A DNA stretch of 37,366 nucleotides. Source: an uncultured Clostridium sp. Its GTDB lineage: Bacteria; Bacillota; Clostridia; Peptostreptococcales; Peptostreptococcaceae. Of the stretch, positions 24,075-32,704 are shown piece by piece. The stretch's first letter is position 1. Each line of letters begins with the position of its first letter. Under the pieces are notes generated by a model, which was given only the letters and a program-made list of their open reading frames with translations, did not search any database and was not told the origin of the DNA. A program made the translations under genes and the position numbers. The stretch spans positions 1 through 37,366 of the forward strand of contig USRS01000010.1 in NCBI GenBank assembly GCA_900557165.1, read 5' to 3'.

Positions 24075-24794
24075 TTATTCATATGATTTTATAATTTTTA
24101 TAAATTGATTTAATAAAATTTCTCCATATTTATAATCTTCTATTTCATTATATATCTCATTGTAATCTTTTCCAATATTTATTATATTTTTCTTATTAAT
24201 TTTCACATATTCCTTTACTATATCACTTATAAACTCCGGATGAAATCGTGTTGTCCATATATGATTTTCATAAGAAAATGACTGAATTTCATCATGATTA
24301 TTATAAGCTAAGATTTTAGCGTTTGAAGGAAGTTTTAAAACACTTTGAGAATGCGCTTCATATCCTTCAAATTTTTCAGGTAGTACGCCTAATAATTTAT
24401 CTTTTTGACCTTCTTTTGTAAGATAAATATCACTTTCTCCAACTTCCATACCTTTAGAATTATATCCAACTTCTCCTCCTAAAATATCTGCTAACAATTG
24501 GTGACCATAGCAAATTCCCAAAATAGGTATATTTGTATTTATTATATTTTTTAACCAATTGGAAATTCTTACACTCCAAGGCTCATAATCCGTCACCATA
24601 GAATGAGAACCTGTAATTATAATTCCTTTTATATCATCAACACTTGGCAAAAATTCTTTTCTTTGACAGTCTACAACTATAAATTCATCTACACTCAAGT
24701 TAATTTTATTTATAATATGTTGAGGAAATTCTCCATATTTTTGAGATATTGATTTTAAAGTATCACCCATTTTTAATATTAGTATCTTTTTCAA
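24075..24794 (-). CDS. Class I glutamine amidotransferase-like protein
   Basis: 240 aa from TTG 24794, chosen because AGGGGGGAG lies 4-5 nt upstream; a longer ATG frame to 24845 runs through this site. The class I GATase domain has the nucleophile elbow GICYGHQ (Cys95), an oxyanion-side IIITGSHSMV, and the catalytic His-Glu pair in RFHPE (His185, Glu187). It resembles stand-alone GMP-synthase-like amidotransferases that hydrolyse glutamine or gamma-glutamyl compounds. No synthetase partner is fused or adjacent. It is divergent from an omega-amidase-like gene, with mirrored promoters, so both may serve glutamine or glutamyl-amide turnover. Confidence 0.85.
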   Translation of the reverse strand: MKKILILKMGDTLKSISQKYGEFPQHIINKINLSVDEFIVVDCQRKEFLPSVDDIKGIIITGSHSMVTDYEPWSVRISNWLKNIINTNIPILGICYGHQLLADILGGEVGYNSKGMEVGESDIYLTKEGQKDKLLGVLPEKFEGYEAHSQSVLKLPSNAKILAYNNHDEIQSFSYENHIWTTRFHPEFISDIVKEYVKINKKNIINIGKDYNEIYNEIEDYKYGEILLNQFIKIIKSYE

Positions 24795-24930
24795 ATAACT
24801 CCCCCCTAATAAAAAATCAACCCCTCGGTTAAATTTTATTTTCACCCTAGAAGTTGACTTTTAATATTTATAGTATATTAATTTATAGGCATTATATAAT
24901 TTTTTTCAAATATAAAAACTAATTATGATA

Positions 24931-25013
24931 ATTGTATATTAATTTATCTATTAATTCAACTTATAAATCAATAATATATATAGGTTGAATTAATAGATAT
25001 AGTATTTCATAAT
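24931..25013. promoter_or_regulatory. Symmetric divergent promoters in a 16-bp inverted repeat
   Basis: Minus strand: TTGAAT (24954-24959), 17 bp, TACAAT (24931-24936). Plus strand: TTGAAT (24985-24990), 17 bp, CATAAT (25008-25013). Each -35 lies in an arm of a perfect 16-bp inverted repeat (24945-24960 / 24984-24999, 23-nt gap). One regulator binding the arms could control both genes. Confidence 0.6.
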
Positions 25014-25046
25014 ACTTATATACGATATTATTTTAAGGTGGTATTT

Positions 25047-25871
25047 ATGAATAAATTAAAAATTGGTTTAATTCAAATGAAAGTTTCTCAAAACAAAAAA
25101 GAAAACTTAGATAAAGCTTATAATTTAATAAAAGATTTAACTTGTAAAAGGGTGGATATTGTTGTTTTACCTGAAATGTTTTCTACTCCTTATGTTACTT
25201 CTAATTTCCCACTTTATGCCGAAAAAGAGGGTGATTATTCCTATAATTTTTTATCAAATATTGCAAAAGAAAATAATATTTATTTAGTTGCAGGATCTAT
25301 TCCTGAGTTTGATAATAACAAGATTTATAATACTTCTTTTGTTTTCAATAGACATGGTAAAAAAATTGCCAAACATAGAAAAATACATTTATTTGATATT
25401 GATATAAAAGGAAAACAAACATTTAAAGAATCTGATACTTTAAGTCCAGGAGATGATGTAACTGTATTTGACAGTGAATTTGGCAAAATAGGCCTTTGCA
25501 TATGCTATGATCTTAGATTTCCCGAACTTGCTAGACTTATGGTAAATAAAGGAGCAAAGGTTATAATCGTACCAGCTTCTTTTAATATGACTACAGGCCC
25601 TGCCCATTGGCATCTTATGTTTAGATCTAGGGCTGTTGATAATCAAATTTATACCATAGGCTGTTCTCCCGCTTCAGATTATAATTCTTCTTATGTTTCT
25701 TATGGTCATTCATTGATAGTTTCTCCCTTTGGTGAAGTTCTTTGTGAGTTAGATGATAAAGAAAATATAATTACATATGAAATTGATTTAGACTATGTTG
25801 ATAAAATTAGAGAAGAACTACCTCTTCTTAACCATAGAAGAAAGGATCTATATGAATTAATTGAGAAATAA
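25047..25871 (+). CDS. Carbon-nitrogen hydrolase, omega-amidase/Nit2-like
   Basis: 274 aa from ATG 25047, with AAGGTGG just upstream. The nitrilase superfamily triad is visible: Glu43 (LPEMF), Lys112 (KHRKIHLFD) and Cys153 (CICYDLRFPE). HLFDIDI and RSRAVDNQIYTIGCSPAS fit the Nit2/omega-amidase branch, which hydrolyses alpha-ketoglutaramate and alpha-ketosuccinamate left by glutamine and asparagine transamination. It could instead be a deaminated-glutathione amidase. It is transcribed away from the amidotransferase gene, probably under shared control. Confidence 0.88.
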   Translation: MNKLKIGLIQMKVSQNKKENLDKAYNLIKDLTCKRVDIVVLPEMFSTPYVTSNFPLYAEKEGDYSYNFLSNIAKENNIYLVAGSIPEFDNNKIYNTSFVFNRHGKKIAKHRKIHLFDIDIKGKQTFKESDTLSPGDDVTVFDSEFGKIGLCICYDLRFPELARLMVNKGAKVIIVPASFNMTTGPAHWHLMFRSRAVDNQIYTIGCSPASDYNSSYVSYGHSLIVSPFGEVLCELDDKENIITYEIDLDYVDKIREELPLLNHRRKDLYELIEK

Positions 25872-25933
25872 ATTAATAAAAATGTTTTACTAAATTTAAA
25901 AAACGAAGTAGCTTATAAAATACAGTTTTATAA

Positions 25934-25979
25934 AACTTATAAAAGGAGTATATTGATAGGTATACTCCTTTTATAAGTT
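25934..25979. terminator. Hairpin between convergent genes (19-bp perfect stem)
   Basis: 25934-25952 pairs exactly with 25961-25979, 8-nt loop, GGAGTATA/TATACTCC core. It sits between the omega-amidase stop and the end of the HTH gene. T-runs are weak on both sides, so termination strength is uncertain. Confidence 0.6.
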
Positions 25980-25996
25980 AGTCAAATAATTTTCTA

Positions 25997-27115
25997 TTAT
26001 TTTCTTTTTTTATTATTGAAGCTTAAAACTTTTACATCTTTTTTATCTACTAAAGTACCTTCTTTAAGACCCATTAGTATTTCTAAGTCATCTGGATGTA
26101 AAATCATATTTTCATTATATAGTTTTTCCATTAATGTATTTTTACTTACTATATTATTGTCTAAAAGTAATTTATAAGCATTTCTTAAACAAGTTGGATG
26201 AGTTGCTTTTACATTATCTAAAGGCTCTTCTTTGTGCCATCCATTTTTGCTTATTTCATTCATTAAATAATTATATTTTTTGTAATTTATTAAACCTAAT
26301 GCATAAGCTCTGTATAAAATTATTGTAAGTGGTACCATAAATTTAGATTTAACTTCTAAATAAGATTCTAATTCATTTGGATTAGACAATTCTTCTATTA
26401 ATCTATCTTTTGGTAATAATAGCGCAGATGCAAAATCATCTTTATTAAATCTTTTTGATGGTATGTTTAACTCATTACTTATAATAAAAGCAAATTCATA
26501 AGCTAAGTCATAATTTCTTTGTGCTAATGAATTTTTATCATGCCCAAGAGATACTATATATTTACTTTTTCCATTTATACTTTGTTTTTGTGAATATGGA
26601 GAAGCTCCTCTTCTATCAATATTCATTCCTGTAACTACAACACCTATAGCCTCCATAAATGAAAGCATATTTACAAGAGGTTCATCGCCAGCTTCATAAT
26701 ATTCTCTGCATTTTGTAGCTAACTCTTCCTCATTCATATTTCTGTGTAAATTTTGCGGTAATTGTAACTCAGGGAATTGTATAAAGTTTTCAAAGAATAA
26801 ATAAAGCTTATGAATCATTACTAGTTTTTCTCTATAGGAGATTTCTTTATTTCTTTGTATAGTTGATTGTGGATTAAAATGTACAGCTTCCACATTTATT
26901 TTTATATTTTCATTTCTATAGAAATAATCCCTAGGAAAATGTAGTACATTTGATAATTTCAAAGCATTTTCCACTGTAGGTTTATATTTATTTTCTTCAA
27001 AAGCTAGTATATCTTTTTTATTTATATTAGTTTCTTTAGATACTTGATCTATAGTTTTTCCTCTATATATTCTGGCTACTTTAAGTCTTTTACCATTAAA
27101 TAATTCTTTTTTCAT
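25997..27115 (-). CDS. HTH-XRE regulator fused to a degenerate ImmA/IrrE-like domain
   Basis: 372 aa from ATG 27115, which has AAAGGA 8 nt upstream; an ATG at 27139 has none. Residues 9-62 are an XRE-type helix-turn-helix (LKVARIYRGKTIDQVSKETN...ENALKLSNVLHFPRDYF). The following part has the layout of COG2856/ImmA proteins (LVNMLSFMEAIGVVVTGM, RNYDLAYEFAFIISNEL, DFASALLLPKD). In active members the second segment reads LAHELGH with zinc-binding His. Here it is LAYEFAF (206-210 region), so both His are gone. It is probably a ligand- or protein-binding regulator rather than a protease. The gene stands alone and its targets are unknown. Confidence 0.8.
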   Translation of the reverse strand: MKKELFNGKRLKVARIYRGKTIDQVSKETNINKKDILAFEENKYKPTVENALKLSNVLHFPRDYFYRNENIKINVEAVHFNPQSTIQRNKEISYREKLVMIHKLYLFFENFIQFPELQLPQNLHRNMNEEELATKCREYYEAGDEPLVNMLSFMEAIGVVVTGMNIDRRGASPYSQKQSINGKSKYIVSLGHDKNSLAQRNYDLAYEFAFIISNELNIPSKRFNKDDFASALLLPKDRLIEELSNPNELESYLEVKSKFMVPLTIILYRAYALGLINYKKYNYLMNEISKNGWHKEEPLDNVKATHPTCLRNAYKLLLDNNIVSKNTLMEKLYNENMILHPDDLEILMGLKEGTLVDKKDVKVLSFNNKKRK

Positions 27116-27217
27116 ATTTATGGTCCTTTCGTTGTTCATATTTTGAAAAAATAGATTTTCACATTCAATCTCTTATTATACTGAATAAATTACATCTTTT
27201 CAAATAATAAGTTCAAA

Positions 27218-28414
27218 TTAGTTTGATTTTAATTTCATTTTCACATAATCAAACAATGAATCTAAATTTCCGTTATTTTTGCCTCCACCTTGGGCTAAAA
27301 CTTTACTTCCTCCACCTTTTCCATCTACTAATTTAATACTATCTTTTAATAAATTGTTCATATCAAGTTGTTCTAAATTTTTTGAACAAGCAAATAATAA
27401 ATTTAATTTATCATTATTAGTTAAAGCAAATAAAGCCACCATATCATCTCTTTCACTTATTTTATTGGCAATTTTATTGATATAATTCATAGTTTTATTT
27501 TCATATGTTTTTACTATAACACTTATATTGTTAATTTTTTGTGCATTTTCAATCATTTCTTTTATTTCATAATTACTTATAATTTCTTCTAATCTTCTAT
27601 TTTCTCTGTTTACTTCATTTAATTTATCATTAAGATTTTCTATGCTTTTGTAAGCACCTTCTTCATTACTACTTAACATTTTACAGATTTTATGTAAATA
27701 ATTATCTCTTTTTAATAAATCTTCAATTGCCTTTGTCCCGCAAAGAAATTCAATTCTTGTCGCTTTTTTATATTTTTCAAATTTCTTTATTTTTATAATT
27801 CTTAAATCTAAAGTATTTTTCACATGAACACCACAACATAAATTCATATCTACATCATCTATTTTTACAACTCTTATATCATTATGCATTTTAGATAAAT
27901 CTTCTTTTATTTTTAATTTTTTAGCTTCTTTTTTACTTATATTAAACGTTTCTACAGCTATATTTTCTCTAATAATTTCATTACACATATTTTCAATTTT
28001 TAATATGTCTTCTTCTTTAAAAAATCCTTCAATATCTACAGTACTTGCTTCATTTCCTAAATGAAATCCTACAGTTTTTGCTTTATACTCATTGTTAAAA
28101 CAAGCTGATATAATATGTTGTCCCAAGTGATGTTGCATACCATATTCTCTTCTATCCCAATCTATTTCACATTTAACTTTATGAATTCTATTTGGCTTTT
28201 TGTCTAATACATGATAAATTTTATCATTTTCTTCATAAACATCTACAACTTTTATATTATCTATAAGCCCCAAATCATTATATTGACCTCCACCTCCTGG
28301 GAAGAAAGCTGTTTTATCTAACAATACACGATATTTTGAATCAACTTCTTTAATTTCTTCTATTTCAGCAGTAAAGTTTTTAATATATGAATCTATATAA
28401 AATAATTTTTCCAT
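27218..28414 (-). CDS. Alanyl-tRNA editing protein AlaX with C-terminal DHHA1 domain
   Basis: 398 aa. Stand-alone version of the AlaRS editing part that removes Ser or Gly from mischarged tRNA-Ala. FFPGGGGQYNDLG (about 37-50) is the AlaX beta-barrel entry. The zinc ligands are H96 and H100 (HHLGQH), and C193 and H197 (LCCGVH). A coiled coil (about 255-295) leads to a DHHA1 domain with GGGSKVLAQGGG near residue 375. That matches the long AlaX type (AlaX-L). It faces a YbaK/ProX-type deacylase gene across a 147-bp divergent promoter region, so two trans-editing factors are adjacent. Confidence 0.93.
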   Translation of the reverse strand: MEKLFYIDSYIKNFTAEIEEIKEVDSKYRVLLDKTAFFPGGGGQYNDLGLIDNIKVVDVYEENDKIYHVLDKKPNRIHKVKCEIDWDRREYGMQHHLGQHIISACFNNEYKAKTVGFHLGNEASTVDIEGFFKEEDILKIENMCNEIIRENIAVETFNISKKEAKKLKIKEDLSKMHNDIRVVKIDDVDMNLCCGVHVKNTLDLRIIKIKKFEKYKKATRIEFLCGTKAIEDLLKRDNYLHKICKMLSSNEEGAYKSIENLNDKLNEVNRENRRLEEIISNYEIKEMIENAQKINNISVIVKTYENKTMNYINKIANKISERDDMVALFALTNNDKLNLLFACSKNLEQLDMNNLLKDSIKLVDGKGGGSKVLAQGGGKNNGNLDSLFDYVKMKLKSN

Positions 28415-28561
28415 TTTTTATCCCACTTTCCTTATTTATTGTTTATTTTCACCATTATTAGTTAATTATAACTATAAAACTATTAATTTAGTAGGATATG
28501 ATGCAAAAATTTTATCTTCCAATTATAATTAAAATAAAATATTTATATAAGGAGACTTGTT

Positions 28562-29050
28562 ATGGATAAAAAAGAAAAAGTTTTAAAAAAATTAGATGAA
28601 TTAAATATTCACTATAAATTAATAGACCATCCTGCTGTTTATACTATTGATGCCATGGATGAACTTCATTTAAATAAAAATGGACACATTGTAAAAAATC
28701 TTTTTTTGAAAAATTCCAATAGTAAAAAACATTATCTTGTTGTATTAAAGGGTGACAAAAAAGCTAATTTAAAATCAATTAAATCTCAAATAAATTCTAC
28801 AGCTCTTAGCTTTGCCTCTGAAGAAAGATTAGAAAAACACTTAGGTTTATCAAAAGGTTCTGTAACACCTCTTGGTATAATCAACGATGAAGAACACTTG
28901 GTAAATATAGTTTTAGATGAAGATTTAAAAAAGGAAGAAATTATAGGTGTTCATCCCAACGTAAATACTTCTACTGTCTTTATAAGTTACAATGATCTAA
29001 TTAAATTTATAAATAGCTTTGGAAATGAAATTTTTTATGTAAATATATAA
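28562..29050 (+). CDS. YbaK/ProX-family aminoacyl-tRNA deacylase
   Basis: 162 aa, the size of a free-standing INS-like editing domain. MDKKEKVLKKLDELNIHYKL...DHPAVYTIDAM is the start typical of ProXp-ala/PrdX. HIVKNLFLKN and the lysine in VVLKGDKKANLK match the conserved deacylase Lys. SKGSVTPLGIINDEEH and GVHPNVNTSTVFIS are family signatures. The likely reaction is hydrolysis of Ala-tRNA-Pro. AAGGAG precedes the ATG. It is divergent from the AlaX gene and shares a bidirectional terminator with moaC. Confidence 0.92.
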   Translation: MDKKEKVLKKLDELNIHYKLIDHPAVYTIDAMDELHLNKNGHIVKNLFLKNSNSKKHYLVVLKGDKKANLKSIKSQINSTALSFASEERLEKHLGLSKGSVTPLGIINDEEHLVNIVLDEDLKKEEIIGVHPNVNTSTVFISYNDLIKFINSFGNEIFYVNI

Positions 29051-29051
29051 C

Positions 29052-29084
29052 AAAAAGTTGCCCTAAAATTTAAGGCAACTTTTT
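29052..29084. terminator. Bidirectional terminator between the YbaK/ProX gene and moaC
   Basis: Perfect 11-bp stem AAAAAGTTGCC with its complement (29052-29062 / 29074-29084), followed by TTTTTT on the plus strand. On the minus strand it directly follows the moaC stop. Confidence 0.85.
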
Positions 29085-29573
29085 TTATTTTACTCCTTCA
29101 AATGTAAATTTACCACTTTTACCACCAGTTTTTTCAACTAAATGAATATCTGATATAACCATATTTTTGTCTATAGCTTTGCACATATCATAAATAGTTA
29201 AAAGAGCCACATTAACACCTGTTAAAGCTTCCATTTCCACACCTGTTTGGCCTGCTAATTTAACTAAAGATATGGCTGTTATACTTTTTTCTTCTTCATT
29301 AAACTCAAAATCAATTTGAGATTTTGTAAGTATTAAAGGATGACACATAGGAATAAGCTCTGATGTTTTTTTCGTAGCCATTATTCCTGCTACTCTTGCA
29401 ACTGCCAGCACATCACCTTTAGCCATATTTCCTTGTAAAATTCTATCATATGTTTCTTTATTTACAAATATTTTTCCCCTTGCTATAGCTTGTCTTTGTG
29501 TAATATTTTTTTCTGTTACATCCACCATTATGGCATTTCCTTTTGAATCAAAGTGATTTAACTCATTATTCAT
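29085..29573 (-). CDS. moaC: Cyclic pyranopterin monophosphate synthase
   Basis: MoaC acts after MoaA in molybdenum cofactor synthesis and forms cyclic pyranopterin monophosphate. The start is ATG 29573 ([20 protein letters not shown]), with AAGGGG upstream, giving a normal 162 aa. Hallmarks are [18 protein letters not shown], the [14 protein letters not shown] motif, [19 protein letters not shown] and [11 protein letters not shown]...[10 protein letters not shown] with the catalytic Lys. No other mo- gene is in the window. The start lies only 1 bp past the end of the anti-sigma gene, so it is probably co-transcribed with the sigma/anti-sigma pair. Confidence 0.96.
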   Translation of the reverse strand: MNNELNHFDSKGNAIMVDVTEKNITQRQAIARGKIFVNKETYDRILQGNMAKGDVLAVARVAGIMATKKTSELIPMCHPLILTKSQIDFEFNEEEKSITAISLVKLAGQTGVEMEALTGVNVALLTIYDMCKAIDKNMVISDIHLVEKTGGKSGKFTFEGVK

Positions 29574-29574
29574 A

Positions 29575-30357
29575 TTATTTTTCCCCTTCTTTTTTATCAT
29601 AATATTTTTTTATAATTAAACTTATTGCATCATTATCTAAAGCTTCAGCTTTTCCCACATTCCCATTTAACATTGCCCATACGTAATTATGTACTTCAAC
29701 TGCATTAGAAAAATCCCCCCTTTTCCATTTAGCCAAACTATTTCTAAGGTGCATTCTATCATAATCATCACTTATTTTTTCTACACCTTTAATGGCTAAC
29801 TTTATAGTTTTGGGCGTAACTTCACTACATTGCCATTTATATTCAGCTTTTATAAGAGTATTAGCTAAAGAATGAATAAGTTTTATTGCTTCATTATTAT
29901 TTCTAGGCTCACTTATATCTTTTTCTTCTATAAAAATAGTCTCTACAGAAGAATCTGCACTACCTTCTATTACTTCTTTATTATCTATTCCCATCATAGA
30001 TTTTATATTATCAATTTGTATAGCTTTATTTATTTTCTTAAATACAGGATAAACTGTAGGTAAATTTTCAAAAAGTTTAGGATTTATTATTCCACCTACT
30101 GGAAGTAAAATTATTGCTACTATAATTAAATCTAAAAATGTATATCTAATATTTTTTCTTTTTTCCCTTTTTACTTCCTTAAAAGGTTCCTTTACATTTT
30201 TTTTTAGATCAGTAGGAATAATAATTTTATTTTTCGACTCTTCATCTATATTAAAATATTTAATATATTCATCTATATCTGACTCAACATATTTATCTAT
30301 ATTAACACTATCAAAATCAATCTTACTAATATTTTTATTTAATTTTCTATTTTCCAT
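29575..30357 (-). CDS. Membrane protein, probable anti-sigma factor (DUF6241-like)
   Basis: 260 aa from ATG 30357 (AGGAG 7 nt upstream; a GTG two codons earlier is too close). A charged cytosolic part (about 1-72) is followed by one TM helix (about 73-92, [17 protein letters not shown]) and an outer domain that ends [24 protein letters not shown] associate that ending with the clostridial DUF6241 family. It follows an ECF-like sigma gene by 10 bp. That order plus the topology is the usual sigma/anti-sigma layout, so the cytosolic segment may hold the sigma factor. No zinc-binding HxxxCxxC motif is seen. Confidence 0.65.
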   Translation of the reverse strand: MENRKLNKNISKIDFDSVNIDKYVESDIDEYIKYFNIDEESKNKIIIPTDLKKNVKEPFKEVKREKRKNIRYTFLDLIIVAIILLPVGGIINPKLFENLPTVYPVFKKINKAIQIDNIKSMMGIDNKEVIEGSADSSVETIFIEEKDISEPRNNNEAIKLIHSLANTLIKAEYKWQCSEVTPKTIKLAIKGVEKISDDYDRMHLRNSLAKWKRGDFSNAVEVHNYVWAMLNGNVGKAEALDNDAISLIIKKYYDKKEGEK

Positions 30358-30367
30358 AAGCACTCTC

Positions 30368-30850
30368 CTATATTATACTTTCTTTCATATTTTTTAAAGC
30401 GCTTCTAAGATACATTTTTATAGTACTTTCATTCATATCAAGTATATCTCCAACTTCTTTATAAGTCATTTTATAAAAATATAATAATATAATTACATTT
30501 TTTTGATATATATCTAATAAATCTATAGCTTTGTACATATCAATATTTCCATTGATATCAAGATAGTTTATATTATTATCATCTTCCACCACTCCAACTT
30601 CTTCCACATATTCATTAATATATTTTATAGTTACTTTTATCATATATTCATTAAAATTCTTAATTTTTGATAATTTATATATATTATCGTTTATATAAGC
30701 TATAGTATTTTTCATTATTATTTTTGCATCATCTTCATATTTAGTATGCATAAAGGCTAATTTGTATATATATTCACTATTATTTATCATAAGTTTTTTT
30801 AAAGCTTTTTTATCACCTTTTTTAGCCTTTTTTAATAAACTTAACTCCAT
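30368..30850 (-). CDS. ECF-type RNA polymerase sigma factor
   Basis: 160 aa. Region 2 is at residues 1-75 (LLKKAKKGDKKALKKLMINN...YIYKLAFMHTKYEDDAK) and region 4 at about 105-157. The latter has a clear helix-turn-helix, MTYKEVGDILDMNESTIKMY, followed by LRSALKNMK. Such factors redirect RNAP to envelope-stress or signal-specific promoters. It is translated just before a membrane protein that is probably its anti-sigma factor. No typical ECF (AAC-CGT) element is visible upstream; a sigma-A-like promoter is, so autoregulation is not supported. Confidence 0.85.
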   Translation of the reverse strand: MELSLLKKAKKGDKKALKKLMINNSEYIYKLAFMHTKYEDDAKIIMKNTIAYINDNIYKLSKIKNFNEYMIKVTIKYINEYVEEVGVVEDDNNINYLDINGNIDMYKAIDLLDIYQKNVIILLYFYKMTYKEVGDILDMNESTIKMYLRSALKNMKESII

Positions 30851-30915
30851 ATAAGTCTCCTCTCAAATGAATTTTTAATAATACTGTCGCTGATTGTAAA
30901 AATACTCTTTTACTC

Positions 30916-30944
30916 ATTTTACACCTTTTTACCTCTATCTTCAA
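30916..30944 (-). promoter_or_regulatory. Candidate sigma-A promoter of the ECF sigma gene
   Basis: TTGAAG (30939-30944), 17 bp, TAAAAT (30916-30921) on the minus strand. Just downstream are nested repeats TGTAAAA / TTTTACA (30896-30924) that could be an operator. Confidence 0.45.
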
Positions 30945-31079
30945 TAATTGCAAGTTTTTTACTCTTAACTTTATATCATATTTATAGAAATTTTTTGTTT
31001 ATACTTTTTAATAATATTAAAGCATATAAATAATATATAAATTTAAAATAATATTTTCTAAGATTGCAGGGAGATAATT

Positions 31080-32648
31080 ATGAAAAAAAGAAACTTATTG
31101 ATTAATATAATACTACTTACTGCATCTACAATGACACTAGGATTTATATCCATGGCTTTTAGAATTTATTTATCCAACAAAATAGGTGCAGAAGGTATGG
31201 GATTATTCCAACTTATCATGAGTATTAATATTGTATGCCAAACTTTAGCTATCTCAGGCATAAGAGTTACTATGACAAGACTTGTTGCTGAAGAAATTGG
31301 AAAGGGCAATAATCATTTACTAAAAAATATTGTTTTAAAGGGTATATTTTATACTTTATGTTTTAGTATTGTTACTGGATTTTTATTATTTAACTTATCA
31401 GAATTTATTTCCATATCATGGATCCAAGATGAGCGAGCTATTATACCTTTAAAAATTTTATCTTATTCTTTACCTTTTGTTGGTATATCTTGTTGCCTTA
31501 ACGGTTATTTTTACGGTTGTAGAAAAGTTGTAAAATGTATAAGTGCTGATATTATAGAAACTTTAGTTATGGTAACTATTGTATCTTTATGTATTACATC
31601 TTTTTCAAATGGAGATTTAGCTTACACTTGTGCTTTAATTGCTGTTGGTAACTCCATAGGTAATATTTGTGCAGCATTTTATTCTTATACTTTGTACATA
31701 TTTGAAAATAAAAATATATCTTTTCATAAAAATTCACATAATAAATATCCATTTTTTAAAATTATAAGAGTTGCAATACCTTTAGCATTTAGTGCTTATA
31801 TACAAACTTCTCTAAAAACTGTTGAAGATATTTTAATACCAAAGTCTTTAAGACTTTATGGATCATCTGATGCTCTATCTTTATCCATATTTGGTATGGT
31901 TAAAGGAATGGTTATGCCTCTATTAGTTTTTCCATCTATTTTTTTAGCATCCTTTTCCACATTGATAATACCAGAAATTGCAGAAGCAAATGCTTTAAAT
32001 AAAAAAAATACAGTAAATTATATAATATCTAAGGTAGTAAAGTTTACTCTCTTAATTGCCATATTTGCTACAGGTATATTTATTTGCTTTTCTAGTGAAC
32101 TAGGAATTAGTTTGTATAAAAGCGAAGAAGTGGGATATTTACTTAAAATTTTAGCTCCTTTGATTCCTTTTATGTATTTAGATAGAATTGTTGATGGTAG
32201 CTTAAATGCTCTTGATTTACAATTTTCAACCTTAAAATTTAACATTATTGATATGTTTGTAAGAATAAGTGCCATAACTTTTTTAATACCTAGATATGGT
32301 ATAAAAGGATTTATATTAGTTTTATTTATAAGTACAACTTTTAATACATCTTTAGGTGTTATAAAAATATTGAAAGAAACAAAGCTTAAATTTCACATAT
32401 TTGATTGGATTTTAAAACCAACCTTATCCATATCATTATCTAGTTATGCTACAAAAATTATTCTTTATTGTTTACATATAAATGATTCTCTTGCTTTAAT
32501 TATTATCTTAAATATAATAATTTATTTTATTATGCTAATTCTTTTTAAGGCTATTAGAAAAAAAGACTTACAATGGTTTGCTGATGGATTTAAAAAGGAT
32601 GTTAAAAAAGGAAAATGGGAAACTATTGGACTTTATAAAGATATATAA
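31080..32648 (+). CDS. spoVB: Stage V sporulation protein B-type flippase (MATE/MurJ-like superfamily)
   Basis: 522 aa with about 14 membrane helices, the size and layout of MOP-superfamily polysaccharide or lipid II flippases. The N-terminus LLINIILLTASTMTLGFISM...RIYLSNKIGAEGMGLFQL is characteristic of SpoVB, and GIRVTMTRLVAEEIGKGN follows as in that family. SpoVB is required for spore cortex synthesis, presumably moving lipid-linked precursors. Firmicutes carry several paralogues, so a vegetative role is possible. GCAGGGAG precedes the ATG. The gene is monocistronic and ends in a 29-bp hairpin shared with the convergent hydrolase gene. Confidence 0.88.
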   Translation: MKKRNLLINIILLTASTMTLGFISMAFRIYLSNKIGAEGMGLFQLIMSINIVCQTLAISGIRVTMTRLVAEEIGKGNNHLLKNIVLKGIFYTLCFSIVTGFLLFNLSEFISISWIQDERAIIPLKILSYSLPFVGISCCLNGYFYGCRKVVKCISADIIETLVMVTIVSLCITSFSNGDLAYTCALIAVGNSIGNICAAFYSYTLYIFENKNISFHKNSHNKYPFFKIIRVAIPLAFSAYIQTSLKTVEDILIPKSLRLYGSSDALSLSIFGMVKGMVMPLLVFPSIFLASFSTLIIPEIAEANALNKKNTVNYIISKVVKFTLLIAIFATGIFICFSSELGISLYKSEEVGYLLKILAPLIPFMYLDRIVDGSLNALDLQFSTLKFNIIDMFVRISAITFLIPRYGIKGFILVLFISTTFNTSLGVIKILKETKLKFHIFDWILKPTLSISLSSYATKIILYCLHINDSLALIIILNIIIYFIMLILFKAIRKKDLQWFADGFKKDVKKGKWETIGLYKDI

Positions 32649-32704
32649 TATACACTAAAAAAGAGTTTGCAATAGGCAAACTCTTTTTTAGTGTATATTA
32701 TATA
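32642..32704. terminator. 29-bp perfect bidirectional terminator
   Basis: 32642-32670 pairs exactly with 32676-32704, 5-nt loop. A- and T-runs flank the GAGTTTGC core. The stop codons of spoVB (32646-32648) and of the hydrolase (32688-32690) both lie in the arms. Confidence 0.9.
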
